Assembly: GCF_006716425.1 (NCBI RefSeq) | Contig: NZ_VFOZ01000001.1 | Coordinates: 2,046,001 to 2,110,000 of the forward strand | DNA length: 64,000 bases | From: Actinoallomurus bryophytorum | GTDB lineage: Bacteria; Actinomycetota; Actinomycetes; Streptosporangiales; Streptosporangiaceae | Reading direction: 5' to 3' | Shown: positions 32,560 through 40,382 of the stretch, one piece after another | Layout of the letters: the number at the start of each line of letters is the position of its first letter | How positions within the stretch are numbered: the first letter of the stretch is position 1 | Program-made: the position numbers and the translations under genes | The notes under the pieces: generated by a model | Told to the model about the DNA's origin: nothing | The model's database searches: none | The model's input: only the letters and a program-made list of their open reading frames with translations

Positions 32560-33780
32560 ATGACGGCCGATGACGCGTCGCGCGTCTTGACCCACCATCA
32601 CGCGGGGGAGACAGGATGCGTTCTCGGCGGCGCGCCGGCCGCGGTGGACCGGCTGCGCAGCGAGCAGGCCGGGCTCCGGCGGGTGGCGACTCTGGCCGCC
32701 GGAAGGCCGGTGGCGTCGGCGGTCTTCACCGCGGTGACCGAGGAGGTACGCCGGCTGCTCGGCGCGGCCGGCGCACGGATGCTCCGCTACGAACCCGACG
32801 GCTCGGCGACCCTCGTGGCCTGCAGCGACGCCCCCGGGACACGACTGCCCCGCGTGCCCCGCTGGACGCTTGAAGGGGACAACGTCCCCAGCCGCGTATG
32901 GCGAGGCGGGCGCCCGGCCCGGATGGACGGCTTCACGCACGCGTCCGGGCGGCTCGCCGCCTTCCTGCGCGACAACGGAGTCCTCAGTGCCGTCGGTGCG
33001 CCGATCATGGTCAAGGGACGCCTGTGGGGCGTGATGGTCGCTGTCTCGATCGCGGACGGCCCGCTGCCCCCGGACGCCGAACTCCGCCTGTCCGGCTTCA
33101 CCGAGCTCGCGGCGGCGGCCATCGCCTGCGCCAACACCAACGCCGAACTGGCCGCCTCACGTACGCGCATCGTGGCGGCCTCGGACCAGGCCCGGCGGCG
33201 CATCGAACGCGACCTGCACGACGGCATCCAGCAGCGCCTGATCTCCATCGGGCTCAGGTTGCGTCGGACCGTGAGGGAGGACCTTCCGGCCGGGTCCCAC
33301 CGGGCGCGGTCTCGGTTGTCCGAGGTGGCCGGCGAGCTGGAGGAGGCGATGACCGACCTGCAGGAGACCGTGCGCGGCATTCACCCGCCGATCCTCACCC
33401 AGGGTGGACTGGAGCCGGCGATCAGGACGCTGGCCTGCCGCTCCCCCGTGCCCGTGGAGCTCGATGTACGGGTGCCGGAGCGGCTGCCCGAGATCACGGA
33501 GGTCACCGCGTACTACGTGGTGGCGGAGGCTCTCGCCAACACCGCGAAACACGCGAACGCGACCGTTGCATGGGTCCGTGCCGAGATCCGGGCCGGCCAC
33601 TTGCGGCTGTCGGTACGGGACGACGGCATCGGGGGCCTGGATCCTCGTGCCGGCTCCGGCCTCATCGGGCTGGTGGACCGGGTCGAGAGCACCGGCGGCA
33701 CCATCGCGATCTCCGGACCGGCCGGCGGTGGCGCCTCGCTCCGCGTCGATCTCCCCCTCATACCGGAACAGGGCCGATGA
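32560..33780 (+). CDS. Orphan GAF-domain sensor histidine kinase (NarL-partner type)
   Basis: The 406-residue kinase has a GAF domain (about 40-190), a HisKA_3 phospho-acceptor helix (RRRIERDLHDGIQQRLISIG, His near 217) and a HATPase_c domain (EALANTAKHANATVAWV, then VRDDGIGG and GSGLIGLVDRVE). There is no membrane segment, so it is cytosolic. Kinases of this group phosphorylate NarL/LuxR response regulators, yet no response-regulator gene is adjacent. ATG 32560 has GGAGAAGG upstream and is preferred to GTG 32521. The signal sensed by the GAF domain is unknown. Confidence 0.9.
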   Translation: MTADDASRVLTHHHAGETGCVLGGAPAAVDRLRSEQAGLRRVATLAAGRPVASAVFTAVTEEVRRLLGAAGARMLRYEPDGSATLVACSDAPGTRLPRVPRWTLEGDNVPSRVWRGGRPARMDGFTHASGRLAAFLRDNGVLSAVGAPIMVKGRLWGVMVAVSIADGPLPPDAELRLSGFTELAAAAIACANTNAELAASRTRIVAASDQARRRIERDLHDGIQQRLISIGLRLRRTVREDLPAGSHRARSRLSEVAGELEEAMTDLQETVRGIHPPILTQGGLEPAIRTLACRSPVPVELDVRVPERLPEITEVTAYYVVAEALANTAKHANATVAWVRAEIRAGHLRLSVRDDGIGGLDPRAGSGLIGLVDRVESTGGTIAISGPAGGGASLRVDLPLIPEQGR

Positions 33781-33825
33781 CCCCCTCGATCGCGCCGCCC
33801 GCGACCGGCGGTGAACACTGAATGT

Positions 33826-34692
33826 ATGGACGTGGAGCTGGGGGAGTTCCTCCGCGCGTGCCGCGGGCGGCTGCGCCCGGCCGACGTCGGACTGCCACAG
33901 CCCACCTCACGGCGGCGCGTGACCGGTCTGCGCCGCGAGGAGCTCGCGCAGCTCGCGGGCGTCAGCGCCGACTACTACACGCGGCTGGAGCAGGGCCGCA
34001 ACCGTACGGCCTCCCCCGCCGTGCTCGACGCGCTGGCCAGGGCCCTGCGCCTGGATGACACCGCGCGCTCCCACCTGTTCGATCTGGCGGGGCCCGCTCT
34101 GGCCCAGCCACGGCGCGATCTTCCATGCGCCCAACGGGTACGCCCGGTCACCGTCCGGCTGCTGGAGGTCCTGGACGGCGCGCGATGTCCCGCGTTCGTG
34201 CTCGGGCGCCGTACCGATGTCCTGTTCACCAACCGGCTCGCCGCGGCTTTGATCACCGACTTCGACGCCCGCCCGGCCCCGGAGCGCAACTACGGGCGCT
34301 TCGTGTTCCTCGACCCGTACGCCCGCAAGCTCTACCCGGACTGGGACGAGGTCGTCGCCAACGTCGCGGCCATGCTCCGCCTGGACGCGGGACGCAACCC
34401 GGGCGACCCGTGGCTCGGCAAGCTGGTGGAGGATCTGTCGGCCGCGAGTGAGCCGTTCCGCCGCTACTGGGCGGCACACCAGGTCCATGCCCATACCGAG
34501 GGCCCCAAGCGCTACCGCCACCCCGTGGTCGGCGACCTCACCGTCACGTACCAGGCGCTGATGATCACGGGTGCGGACGACCAGGAGCTGATCGTGTACA
34601 CGACCGAGCCCGGCTCCGCCTCGGAGACCGCCATACGGCATCTCTCCGGCTGGGAAAGCCCGGCCGCGTGGGGCGGGAAGCCACGGCAGTGA
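33826..34692 (+). CDS. XRE-family regulator with MmyB-like ligand domain
   Basis: The 288-residue protein pairs a HTH_31/XRE domain (about 5-70: RVTGLRREELAQLAGVSADYYTRLEQGRNRTAS) with the MmyB-like ligand-binding domain (about 100-280: DVLFTNRLAAALITDF, RNYGRFVFLDPYARKLYPDW, then FRRYWAAHQVHAHTEGPKRYRHPVVGDL). This family often regulates an adjacent oxidoreductase or hydrolase. ATG 33826 gives the usual N-terminus (MDVELGEFLRACRGRL); GTG 33811 is an alternative five codons upstream. It is followed by an alpha/beta hydrolase gene that may be its target. Confidence 0.9.
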   Translation: MDVELGEFLRACRGRLRPADVGLPQPTSRRRVTGLRREELAQLAGVSADYYTRLEQGRNRTASPAVLDALARALRLDDTARSHLFDLAGPALAQPRRDLPCAQRVRPVTVRLLEVLDGARCPAFVLGRRTDVLFTNRLAAALITDFDARPAPERNYGRFVFLDPYARKLYPDWDEVVANVAAMLRLDAGRNPGDPWLGKLVEDLSAASEPFRRYWAAHQVHAHTEGPKRYRHPVVGDLTVTYQALMITGADDQELIVYTTEPGSASETAIRHLSGWESPAAWGGKPRQ

Positions 34693-34821
34693 TCCTTAGG
34701 GAAAGGTCCCGTGCCTGGTCCCGAAGTGGCCTCCCGCCGCCTTGGACTCGGCCGATTCCGTACTGGTGGAGGGCAGGAAATTGATGCGACATATGCGGGG
34801 CCACTGGCTACCGTTCGCCGC

Positions 34822-35586
34822 ATGACGCTCTCTCACGACGTGGCCGGCGATGGGCCGGCGCTCCTGCTCCTCCATTCCGCGGTATGTGATCGACGCATGT
34901 GGGATCCGCAGTGGCAGGCTCTGATCGACGCCGGATACCGGGTCGTCCGCTGCGACTTCCAGGGATTCGGCGAGTCTCCGATGCCGGGCGGCCCGTACAA
35001 CAACGCCGATGACGTCACCGAGCTGATGGGGACCCTCGGCATCGAGCGCGCGACGCTGATCGGATCCTCCTACGGCGGCCGGATCGCCCTGGAGACGGCC
35101 GCACGCCGGCCCGACATGATCACCTCCCTCGTCCTCCTGTGTGCCGGCTCGCCCGATCATGTGCCCAGCGACACGCTGCGGGCCTTCGGCGCTCGCGAGG
35201 ACGAACTGCTCGAGGCGGGCGACGTCGACGGGGCCGTCGACCTGAACGTGGACACCTTCCTGGGGCCTGAAGCCGACGACGCGGTGCGGGAGCAGGTCCG
35301 CCTGATGCAGCGGCACACGTTCGACGTCCAGCTGGCCGCGGTCGAGGAGTTCGCGCAGGTGCGGGTGGAGGTGGATCTGTCACGGATCACGGCTCCGTGT
35401 CTCGCCGTGTCCGGAGGCAAGGACCTGCCGGACTTCCGCGAGATCGCCATCGGGCTGCCGGAGCGGCTCTCAGGCGCCCGCCACCACGAGCTGCCCTGGG
35501 CGGGCCATCTGCCCAGCCTGGAACGCCCCGAAGTGGTGACCGACCTGCTGACGCGGTTCCTGCGCGAGAACGTACGAGACACATAG
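34822..35586 (+). CDS. Alpha/beta-fold hydrolase
   Basis: The 254-residue protein has the fold core: nucleophile elbow GSSYGGRIAL (Ser near 93), oxyanion strand LLLLHSAVCDRRMW (about 14-27), acid-region GGKDLPD and catalytic His in WAGHLPSLERPE (about 231-242). Such hydrolases act on esters, lactones or epoxides. The start ATG 34822 is chosen because it begins the first beta strand directly; longer versions add a low-complexity stretch. There is no Shine-Dalgarno sequence, so it may be leaderless. The substrate is unknown. Confidence 0.85.
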   Translation: MTLSHDVAGDGPALLLLHSAVCDRRMWDPQWQALIDAGYRVVRCDFQGFGESPMPGGPYNNADDVTELMGTLGIERATLIGSSYGGRIALETAARRPDMITSLVLLCAGSPDHVPSDTLRAFGAREDELLEAGDVDGAVDLNVDTFLGPEADDAVREQVRLMQRHTFDVQLAAVEEFAQVRVEVDLSRITAPCLAVSGGKDLPDFREIAIGLPERLSGARHHELPWAGHLPSLERPEVVTDLLTRFLRENVRDT

Positions 35587-35588
35587 AC

Positions 35589-35618
35589 TTGACCGCAGAC
35601 AGAGTGTATCGATAAATT
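35589..35618 (+). promoter_or_regulatory. Promoter of the methyltransferase gene
   Basis: TTGACC (35589-35594) and TAAATT (35613-35618) with an 18-base spacer give a plausible housekeeping promoter. The start point near 35625 leaves about 50 bases of leader before ATG 35675. Confidence 0.5.
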
Positions 35619-35674
35619 CGGCGACGCTTCACACCAGGGCCCGGACGACCGCGCCTGGAACAGAGGAGTCGCAC

Positions 35675-36295
35675 ATGGCTGAGCGTTCGCTCCATCCTTC
35701 GCCCGGTTCGCCGTCGCCGCACGACCCGGAGGACCTGTACACCGGCCCGCCGCCGTGGGACATCGGCCGTCCCCAGGCGGCGTTTCGCGCGCTCGCCGAC
35801 GCCGGAGCCATACGGGGCCGCGTACTGGACGCCGGCTGCGGGACGGGCGAGCACGCGCTCATGGCCGCCGGGCTCGGCCTGGACGTCACCGGCGTCGACC
35901 TCGCCGTCACCGCGCTGCGGACCGCGGAACGGAAGGCACGGGACCGGGAGCTGACGGCGCGCTTCCTCCACCAGGACGCCCGGCGGCTGGCCGATCTCGG
36001 TGAGTCCTTCGACACCGTGCTCGACTGCGGACTGTTCCACATCTTCGGCGGCGAGGACCGGGACGCCTACGTGGACGGCCTGCGGTCCGCGGTACGGCCG
36101 GGCGGCCGCTACTTCATGCTCGGCTTCAGCGACCGGCAACCCGGCGGCTCGGGACCGCACCAGCTGACTCGCGAGGACATCACCGGCGCGTTCGCCGAGG
36201 GATGGCGGGCCGACTCCGTCGAACCGGCCACGATCGAGGTCACCACCTCACCGGACGGCGCACGGGCATGGCTCGTCGCGCTCACCCGGATCTGA
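35675..36295 (+). CDS. Class I SAM-dependent methyltransferase
   Basis: The 206-residue protein has motif I VLDAGCGTGEHALMAAGLG (about 50-68), the acidic residue at the end of strand two (VTGVDLA) and motif IV-like FDTVLDCGLFHIF (about 110-122), ending with a Rossmann-like core of usual size. The N-terminal part LYTGPPPWDIGRPQAAF resembles thiopurine- or tellurite-like methyltransferases. GGAG precedes ATG 35675. The methyl acceptor is unknown. The DUF2218 gene follows by 10 bases and is probably cotranscribed. Confidence 0.9.
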   Translation: MAERSLHPSPGSPSPHDPEDLYTGPPPWDIGRPQAAFRALADAGAIRGRVLDAGCGTGEHALMAAGLGLDVTGVDLAVTALRTAERKARDRELTARFLHQDARRLADLGESFDTVLDCGLFHIFGGEDRDAYVDGLRSAVRPGGRYFMLGFSDRQPGGSGPHQLTREDITGAFAEGWRADSVEPATIEVTTSPDGARAWLVALTRI

Positions 36296-36305
36296 GGGCG
36301 GAGGA

Positions 36306-36662
36306 ATGACGCTGACCGCCGAAGCCCGGATCGAGACCGACCGTCCGAGCCGCTACCTGGTCCAGCTCTGCGAGCACGCGAACGCCATGGGCGGCTCCCG
36401 CGGCCGCATGCACCCCGGACGCCGACACCACCAGGTGCAGGTCCAGGCGGAATGGTCCGACACTCACGGCGTCATCCGCTTCGAGCCATGGGGCCGGTGC
36501 ACGCTGGACGCCACCTCGGCCGCGCTGCTGCTTCGTGTCGAGGCCACCGGCGAGGACGGCCTGCGGCGGCTTCAGGACATCATCGCCGCCGACCTCGCCA
36601 GGTTCGGCCGCCGCGACCACCTGACCGTGAGCTGGGCCGCCGGCCCCGATCTCACCGGATGA
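36306..36662 (+). CDS. DUF2218 family protein
   Basis: The 118-residue protein shows the DUF2218 pattern: an N-terminal TDRPSRYLVQLCEHANAMG, a central VIRFEPWGRCTLDATSAALLLRVEA, and a C-terminal DLARFGRRDHLTVSW. The function of the family is not established, though it is often linked to siderophore or metal genes. GGAGGA precedes ATG 36306. It follows the methyltransferase gene in the same direction. Confidence 0.85.
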   Translation: MTLTAEARIETDRPSRYLVQLCEHANAMGGSRGRMHPGRRHHQVQVQAEWSDTHGVIRFEPWGRCTLDATSAALLLRVEATGEDGLRRLQDIIAADLARFGRRDHLTVSWAAGPDLTG

Positions 36663-36663
36663 C

Positions 36664-36860
36664 GTGCCGTGGACGTCCTTCCGCCGGCAGTGGGAACTAC
36701 CGGGCGGCGGGATCGACCCTGGGGAGACACCGCTGCCTCGGCCGTCACTGATCATCACGGCCGGCCATGGGCGAAGGTGCTGCAGGAAGGTCGGTTCACC
36801 GGCGAGGCGATCTGGTGCCGGGTGTCCATCCCCGCCGAAGTCGACGCAGCCCCCCGCCGG
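36664..36860 (+). pseudogene. Fragment of a Nudix hydrolase gene
   Basis: The frame starting at GTG 36664 encodes WELPGGGIDPGETP, the beginning of the Nudix box (GX5E). It then loses the REUXEEXGU part and runs into unrelated sequence. A short piece (GRPWAKVLQEGRFTGEAIWCRV) survives in another frame 60 bases on. Neither N-terminal nor C-terminal parts are present, so this is a remnant. Confidence 0.5.
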
Positions 36861-36867
36861 GGGGTCA

Positions 36868-37239
36868 TTACAGGTGGTCGGCGATCGCCCAGTGTTCGAC
36901 GAGCCGGCCGTCTTGCACCCGGACCATGTCCATCCCCTTGATCTCGAAGCGTTCGCCGGTCGGCGGCTGTCCGAAGAAGTCCCCGGTGTGCGTGCCGCGG
37001 ATGGTGTAGCGGTTGGCGACCCACTCGCCGTTCTCCACGCTGTGCTCGGTGATGACCTCCATGTCGGGGCAGCCCGCTCTCATGTGCTCCCATTTGCGCC
37101 GCCAGTCCTCGCGGCCGACGCGCCGGCCTTGGTCCAGGGACTCGGGGGCGATGTACTTCAGGCCGGTCTCCAGATCGCTGTCCTCGCGGGCCGCGATGAT
37201 CGCCCTGACGACCGCCGCCGCTCCCATCTCTTCGGCCAT
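36868..37239 (-). CDS. SnoaL-like (NTF2-fold) protein
   Basis: The 123-residue protein has a typical SnoaL/ester-cyclase-like sequence: a helical start, GREDWRRKWEHMRAGCPDMEVITEHSVE, then YTIRGTHTGDFFGQPPTGERFEIKGMDMVRVQDGRLVEHW. This is the form of ketosteroid isomerase-like small enzymes or binding proteins. ATG 37239 has GAGGAG upstream. It is divergent from a TetR gene with two perfect palindromes between them, so that regulator probably represses it. Confidence 0.87.
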   Translation of the reverse strand: MAEEMGAAAVVRAIIAAREDSDLETGLKYIAPESLDQGRRVGREDWRRKWEHMRAGCPDMEVITEHSVENGEWVANRYTIRGTHTGDFFGQPPTGERFEIKGMDMVRVQDGRLVEHWAIADHL

Positions 37240-37270
37240 CTGCTCTCCTCGTGTGAATCCGATAGTTAAA

Positions 37271-37321
37271 CGGGGACAAGTCCCCGCTTGTCGCTCAGGA
37301 CAATACGGGGACTCGTCCCCG
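37271..37321. promoter_or_regulatory. Two CGGGGAC-NN-GTCCCCG operators between SnoaL-like and TetR genes
   Basis: CGGGGAC-AA-GTCCCCG (37271-37286) and CGGGGAC-TC-GTCCCCG (37306-37321) are both perfect palindromes, with centres 35 bases apart. They lie between divergent starts 37239 and 37346. Identical arms in two copies make them strong TetR operator candidates. A possible -10 TAACTA for the leftward gene overlaps 37263-37268. Confidence 0.7.
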
Positions 37322-37345
37322 GTTCGCAAGTAGGATGATCCCGAA

Positions 37346-37918
37346 ATGGCTTCTCAACCATCACGACGGCGGGCCGACGCGCAGCGCAACCGCGAGCGCC
37401 TGCTGGCGGCCGCTGAGGCCGCGCTCAACGCCGACGGCGTCAACGCCTCGCTGGACGACATCGCCAAGGCGGCCGGAGTCGGAAACGCCACGCTCTACCG
37501 GCACTTCCCGACCCGCGAGAAGCTGATCGAGGCCGTCTACGATCACCGGATCCGCGCGCTCTGCGACGCTGCCGGAGAGCTGGCGGCATCGGGCGAGGCC
37601 GGCGAGGCGCTGGTCGACTGGCTACGCGCCGTCGTCTGCCACATCACCCAGAGCCAGGTGCTCGGTGACGCGTTCATGGCCGCCTACGAGGGCCCTGCCG
37701 ACGTCGAACCGCCGCAGATCATCGCCTGGCACCGGGCTCTACGCGAGGTCGCCGCCCCGCTGCTGGGCGCGGCCCAGGCGGCCGGAGCCGTACGGCCCGA
37801 CCTCGACGTGGTCGAGCTGCTCGCCCTCACCACCGCCGTGGCCCGCGCCGGGAACCCTGCCCAGGCGGGCCACTTCCTCGGTTTCCTGCTGGAGGGCATC
37901 GTCCCCCGGCCCGGCTGA
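37346..37918 (+). CDS. TetR-family transcriptional regulator
   Basis: The 190-residue protein carries the TetR HTH (RERLLAAAEAALNADGVNASL, then KAAGVGNATLYRHFPTREKLIEAVY). The C-terminal ligand domain resembles the common SCO1712-like type with the motif VVELLALTTAVARAGN near the end. ATG 37346 is the first start in the frame. It is divergent from the SnoaL-like gene. The two operators in the gap support local repression. Confidence 0.9.
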   Translation: MASQPSRRRADAQRNRERLLAAAEAALNADGVNASLDDIAKAAGVGNATLYRHFPTREKLIEAVYDHRIRALCDAAGELAASGEAGEALVDWLRAVVCHITQSQVLGDAFMAAYEGPADVEPPQIIAWHRALREVAAPLLGAAQAAGAVRPDLDVVELLALTTAVARAGNPAQAGHFLGFLLEGIVPRPG

Positions 37919-37944
37919 GCCCGGTCCTGGTTCGCGTAACCGAA

Positions 37945-37973
37945 GGGGCGAGCGCGGTGACCGCGCTCGCCCC
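37945..37973. terminator. Hairpin terminator after TetR gene
   Basis: GGGGCGAGCGCGG and CCGCGCTCGCCCC form a perfect 13-bp stem with loop TGA. It is 27 bases after the TetR stop, followed by TCTTC. It also lies 38 bases beyond the stop of the convergent repeat protein gene, so it may serve both. Confidence 0.7.
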
Positions 37974-38010
37974 TCTTCATGCTGGATCCGAGCCTTGAGG
38001 CTCTGACGTG

Positions 38011-39036
38011 CTAGTGGTGGTGCGGCAGCCCGCCGATCGGACCGCCGTGGTGGATCGGGATGCCGGGCCGGTTCCAGCCGCCCGGATGGACCGGGATGAC
38101 GGGATGACCGGGGTGGACCGGAATGCCAGGCCGGTTCCAGCCGCCCGGATGCACCGGGATGACGGGATGACCGGGGTGGACCGGGATACCCGGCCGGTTC
38201 CAGCCGCCCGGATGCACCGGGATGACGGGATGACCGGGGTGGACCGGGATACCCGGCCGGTTCCAGCCGCCCGGATGCACCGGGACGATGGGATGACCCG
38301 GATGGATCGGGATGCCGGGCCGGTTCCAGCCACCGGGGTGGCCCGGGGCGCCTGGACGGTTCCATCCACCCGGATAGCCCGGGCCTCCTGGACGGTTCCA
38401 GCCGCCCGGCCGGCCCGGGTGGATCCACACCGGACGGTGCAGCGTCATCCCCGGCCGATACCACCCGCCGATGTGGAAGATCGGGACCGCGGGGCGGATC
38501 CATCGGCCGTGGTAGGGCGAGGCGACCCTGAGGACCTCGGCCACCGGGGCGCCGTTCGGTACGCACTGCACCGGAACGCTGCCCGCCTCCGCGCTGTTCG
38601 CGGTGATCTCCAGGCCGCCGACCCGCAGGAAGTCGGTTCCGCCCATGACCGGCGCCCAGTCGCCGACCAGGTCACCGGCGAGCGCTCCCTGTGCCGGTAC
38701 GGATCCCCCGCCACCCGCCACCTGGAAGGTCGTGTTCTCCGCGCCGCCGACGTTGATCCACGCGGTTGCGCTCCAGGAGTCGATGGGGATCGGGGACTGC
38801 AGGTTCAGGCTCGAGATGTGCAGCCGGAAGCTGGCCGGCCCGTTGAAGGCCGTCCCCGGCGAGGACAGCCATCCGTTGAGGACGGCAGGTACCTGTCCCA
38901 GATTCGAGATGTTGCACGTGTAGGCGGCCGAGAAGCCGGAGGCCTGCGCGGGTGCCTGGGCCGTGATGGCGCTGAGGCCGCCGAGCGCGAAGACCGCGGA
39001 AGCGGTCACGGCGTATTTGCCGAACGACGTAGTCAT
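38011..39036 (-). CDS. Secreted protein with C-terminal HPGGWNRPG tandem repeats
   Basis: The 341-residue product has a signal peptide (FGKYAVTASAVFALGGLSAI, cleavage near AQAS), an N-terminal folded domain (about 35-190, starting with AYTCNISNLGQVPAVLNGW and ending in PVQC) that resembles DUF6801-like secreted domains, and a Pro/Gly/Trp-rich tail. The tail has 21-residue repeats built from VHPGGWNRPGIP plus VHPGHPVIP, then two 12-residue PGGWNRPGxPG units, ending HHGGPIGGLPHHH. A wall- or matrix-associated role is suggested by the low-complexity tail. ATG 39036 has AAGGAG upstream. The final His-rich stretch could bind metal. The function is unknown. Confidence 0.8.
   Translation of the reverse strand: MTTSFGKYAVTASAVFALGGLSAITAQAPAQASGFSAAYTCNISNLGQVPAVLNGWLSSPGTAFNGPASFRLHISSLNLQSPIPIDSWSATAWINVGGAENTTFQVAGGGGSVPAQGALAGDLVGDWAPVMGGTDFLRVGGLEITANSAEAGSVPVQCVPNGAPVAEVLRVASPYHGRWIRPAVPIFHIGGWYRPGMTLHRPVWIHPGRPGGWNRPGGPGYPGGWNRPGAPGHPGGWNRPGIPIHPGHPIVPVHPGGWNRPGIPVHPGHPVIPVHPGGWNRPGIPVHPGHPVIPVHPGGWNRPGIPVHPGHPVIPVHPGGWNRPGIPIHHGGPIGGLPHHH
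38071..38400. repeat. 63-bp tandem repeat (about five copies) plus two 36-bp copies
   Basis: The GTTCCAGCC landmark recurs at 38071, 38134, 38197, 38260 and 38323, which is exactly 63 bp apart. A GTTCCA(T/G)CC landmark then recurs at 36-bp spacing (38359 and 38395). The copies 38134-38259 differ at only a few positions, so the array is recent and probably length-variable. It encodes the repeat tail of the secreted protein. Confidence 0.9.
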
Positions 39037-39117
39037 CTGAGCTCCTTGGAGTTCTGTCTCAGAGAGGACGTCATCACGGTCGCGACGCTGGACGGATGCC
39101 CGAAGGGGCCTTTTGCC

Positions 39118-39145
39118 AGGTCCGGTGATGATTACTACCGGACCT
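39118..39145. promoter_or_regulatory. Inverted repeat upstream of the repeat protein gene
   Basis: AGGTCCGGT (39118-39126) and ACCGGACCT (39137-39145) are perfect 9-bp inverted arms with a 10-base spacer, 82 bases upstream of ATG 39036. This is a candidate operator, or part of a read-through terminator. Confidence 0.35.
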
Positions 39146-39178
39146 TGGGTGAAGCCGGCGCCCATGACCGGCGAAACG

Positions 39179-39211
39179 GCGCCCGATCCCCGTACGTAGG
39201 GGTCGGACGCC
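39179..39211 (-). terminator. Hairpin after the PEP mutase-family gene
   Basis: GGCGTCCGACCCC pairs imperfectly with GGGGATCGGGCGCC on the minus strand around a TACGTA loop. It lies 19 bases past the stop of the leftward gene 39231-40013. Confidence 0.5.
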
Positions 39212-39230
39212 GTCTCACCTCAGGTGGAGG

Positions 39231-40013
39231 TCAGCGGCCCGCCTTCGCGTACTCGACGAGCCTGGCCTGAAGCTCCGGATAGGGCACCGCCGCCGGCGTC
39301 GCGCGCCCTTCGCGTACCGCGCCGGCCACATCGACCGCCGCACGGATGGCGGCCCGGTAGGGCAGAGAGCCCGTGCTCACCCGGCGTACGCCGAGCTCGG
39401 CCAGCTCGCTCAGCGACAGTCCGGGGATGACGAGCGTGTTCACCGGCACCGGGACGGCCTCGCAGATCTCGCGCAGGACGGCGGGTTCCGACGCGCCGGG
39501 GATGAACACCCCATCCGCACCGGCCCGTACGTAACCAGCGGCACGGGCGAGCGTTTCCCGCGGTGTGGCGTCCTGGCCGAGCCAGTAGGTGTCGACACGG
39601 GCGTTGACGAACAGACCCGGGCAGCGCTCCTTGATCGCTGCCACCTTCGCGGCGTGCCCGCCGGGGGCGATCAGCTTCTCGGCGGAGCTGTCCTCGATGT
39701 TGATCCCGGCCGCGCCGGCGGCCTCGAGCTCGGCGACGTAGGCCGCGACCTGCTCCGGATCGTCGTCGTAGCCGTCCTCGATGTCGACGCTGACGTAGAC
39801 CGGCAGGGAGGACAGCGCGCGGACCAGTGCGAGGTTCGCGTCCCTGGTCACGCGTTCGCCGTCCGGGCGGCCAAGGCTCGAGGCGACCCCGAAGCTGGTC
39901 GTGCCGATCGCTGCGAAACCGGCGTCGACGAACGCCAGGGCGGACGGTACGTCCCAGGCGTTGGGCAGCAGCAGCGGCTCGGCCGCCGCGTCATGGAGCT
40001 CGTGAAACGTCAT
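39231..40013 (-). CDS. Isocitrate lyase / PEP mutase superfamily enzyme
   Basis: The 260-residue protein follows the PEP mutase-like pattern: LLLPNAWDVPSALAFVDAGFAAIGTTSFG, VYVSVDIEDGYDDDPEQVA, GINIEDSS (catalytic region), FVNARVDTYW and GADGVFIPGAS. This group contains carboxyvinyl-carboxyphosphonate mutase-like and oxaloacetate-hydrolase-like enzymes acting on 2-oxo or C-C bonds; the substrate is undetermined. It follows the small monooxygenase gene by 31 bases in the same direction and may be part of a short operon with it. Confidence 0.88.
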   Translation of the reverse strand: MTFHELHDAAAEPLLLPNAWDVPSALAFVDAGFAAIGTTSFGVASSLGRPDGERVTRDANLALVRALSSLPVYVSVDIEDGYDDDPEQVAAYVAELEAAGAAGINIEDSSAEKLIAPGGHAAKVAAIKERCPGLFVNARVDTYWLGQDATPRETLARAAGYVRAGADGVFIPGASEPAVLREICEAVPVPVNTLVIPGLSLSELAELGVRRVSTGSLPYRAAIRAAVDVAGAVREGRATPAAVPYPELQARLVEYAKAGR

Positions 40014-40044
40014 GATCTGTTACCTCCGTACGTTCAGGACCGTT

Positions 40045-40338
40045 CTACTCCGGGACGTCGAACATCTCGATCACGCGGTCGTCCAGCCGGGGGACGATCT
40101 CCCCGAGGACCAGTTCCTTGAAGTGGGCCGTCTCCCGGTGGGCCGCGAACGCCTCGCGTGAGGCGTAACGCTCCAGCAGGACGTAGGTCCTCGGGGCGTC
40201 GAGCTGCCGGTAGGCGGTGAAGGAGACGTTTCCGGGTTCGGTGCGGGCGGCCGCGACGAGTTTCGGCAGCAGAGCGAGCACTTCCTCTTCCTTGCCTGCG
40301 GTCATGGTGTGGCGGGCGATCACCAGGAGCTCGGGCAT
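40045..40338 (-). CDS. Antibiotic-biosynthesis-monooxygenase (ABM) family protein
   Basis: The 97-residue dimeric alpha-beta barrel protein carries the ABM pattern (LLVIARHTMTAGKEEEVLALLPKLVAAARTEPGNVSF, then LLERYASREAFAAHRETAHFKEL). ABM proteins oxidise quinols or act as heme-degrading-like folds. ATG 40338 is preferred for the usual short N-terminus and AAGAAGG just before it. An ATG at 40386 overlapping the upstream gene's stop would add 16 Lys/Glu-rich residues. Confidence 0.85.
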   Translation of the reverse strand: MPELLVIARHTMTAGKEEEVLALLPKLVAAARTEPGNVSFTAYRQLDAPRTYVLLERYASREAFAAHRETAHFKELVLGEIVPRLDDRVIEMFDVPE

Positions 40339-40382
40339 TCGAATGCCTTCTTTCTTCTCGGTCTTCTCGGTTTCTGCGTTGG

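Noticed and set aside
38071-38400. 63-bp repeats as a CRISPR array
   Set aside because: The repeats are directly adjacent without unique spacers and lie within a coding frame.
38008-39270. Plus-strand open frame across the 63-bp repeats
   Set aside because: It is antisense to the secreted repeat protein, which has a signal peptide and RBS; the plus product is Arg/Asp-rich without any domain.
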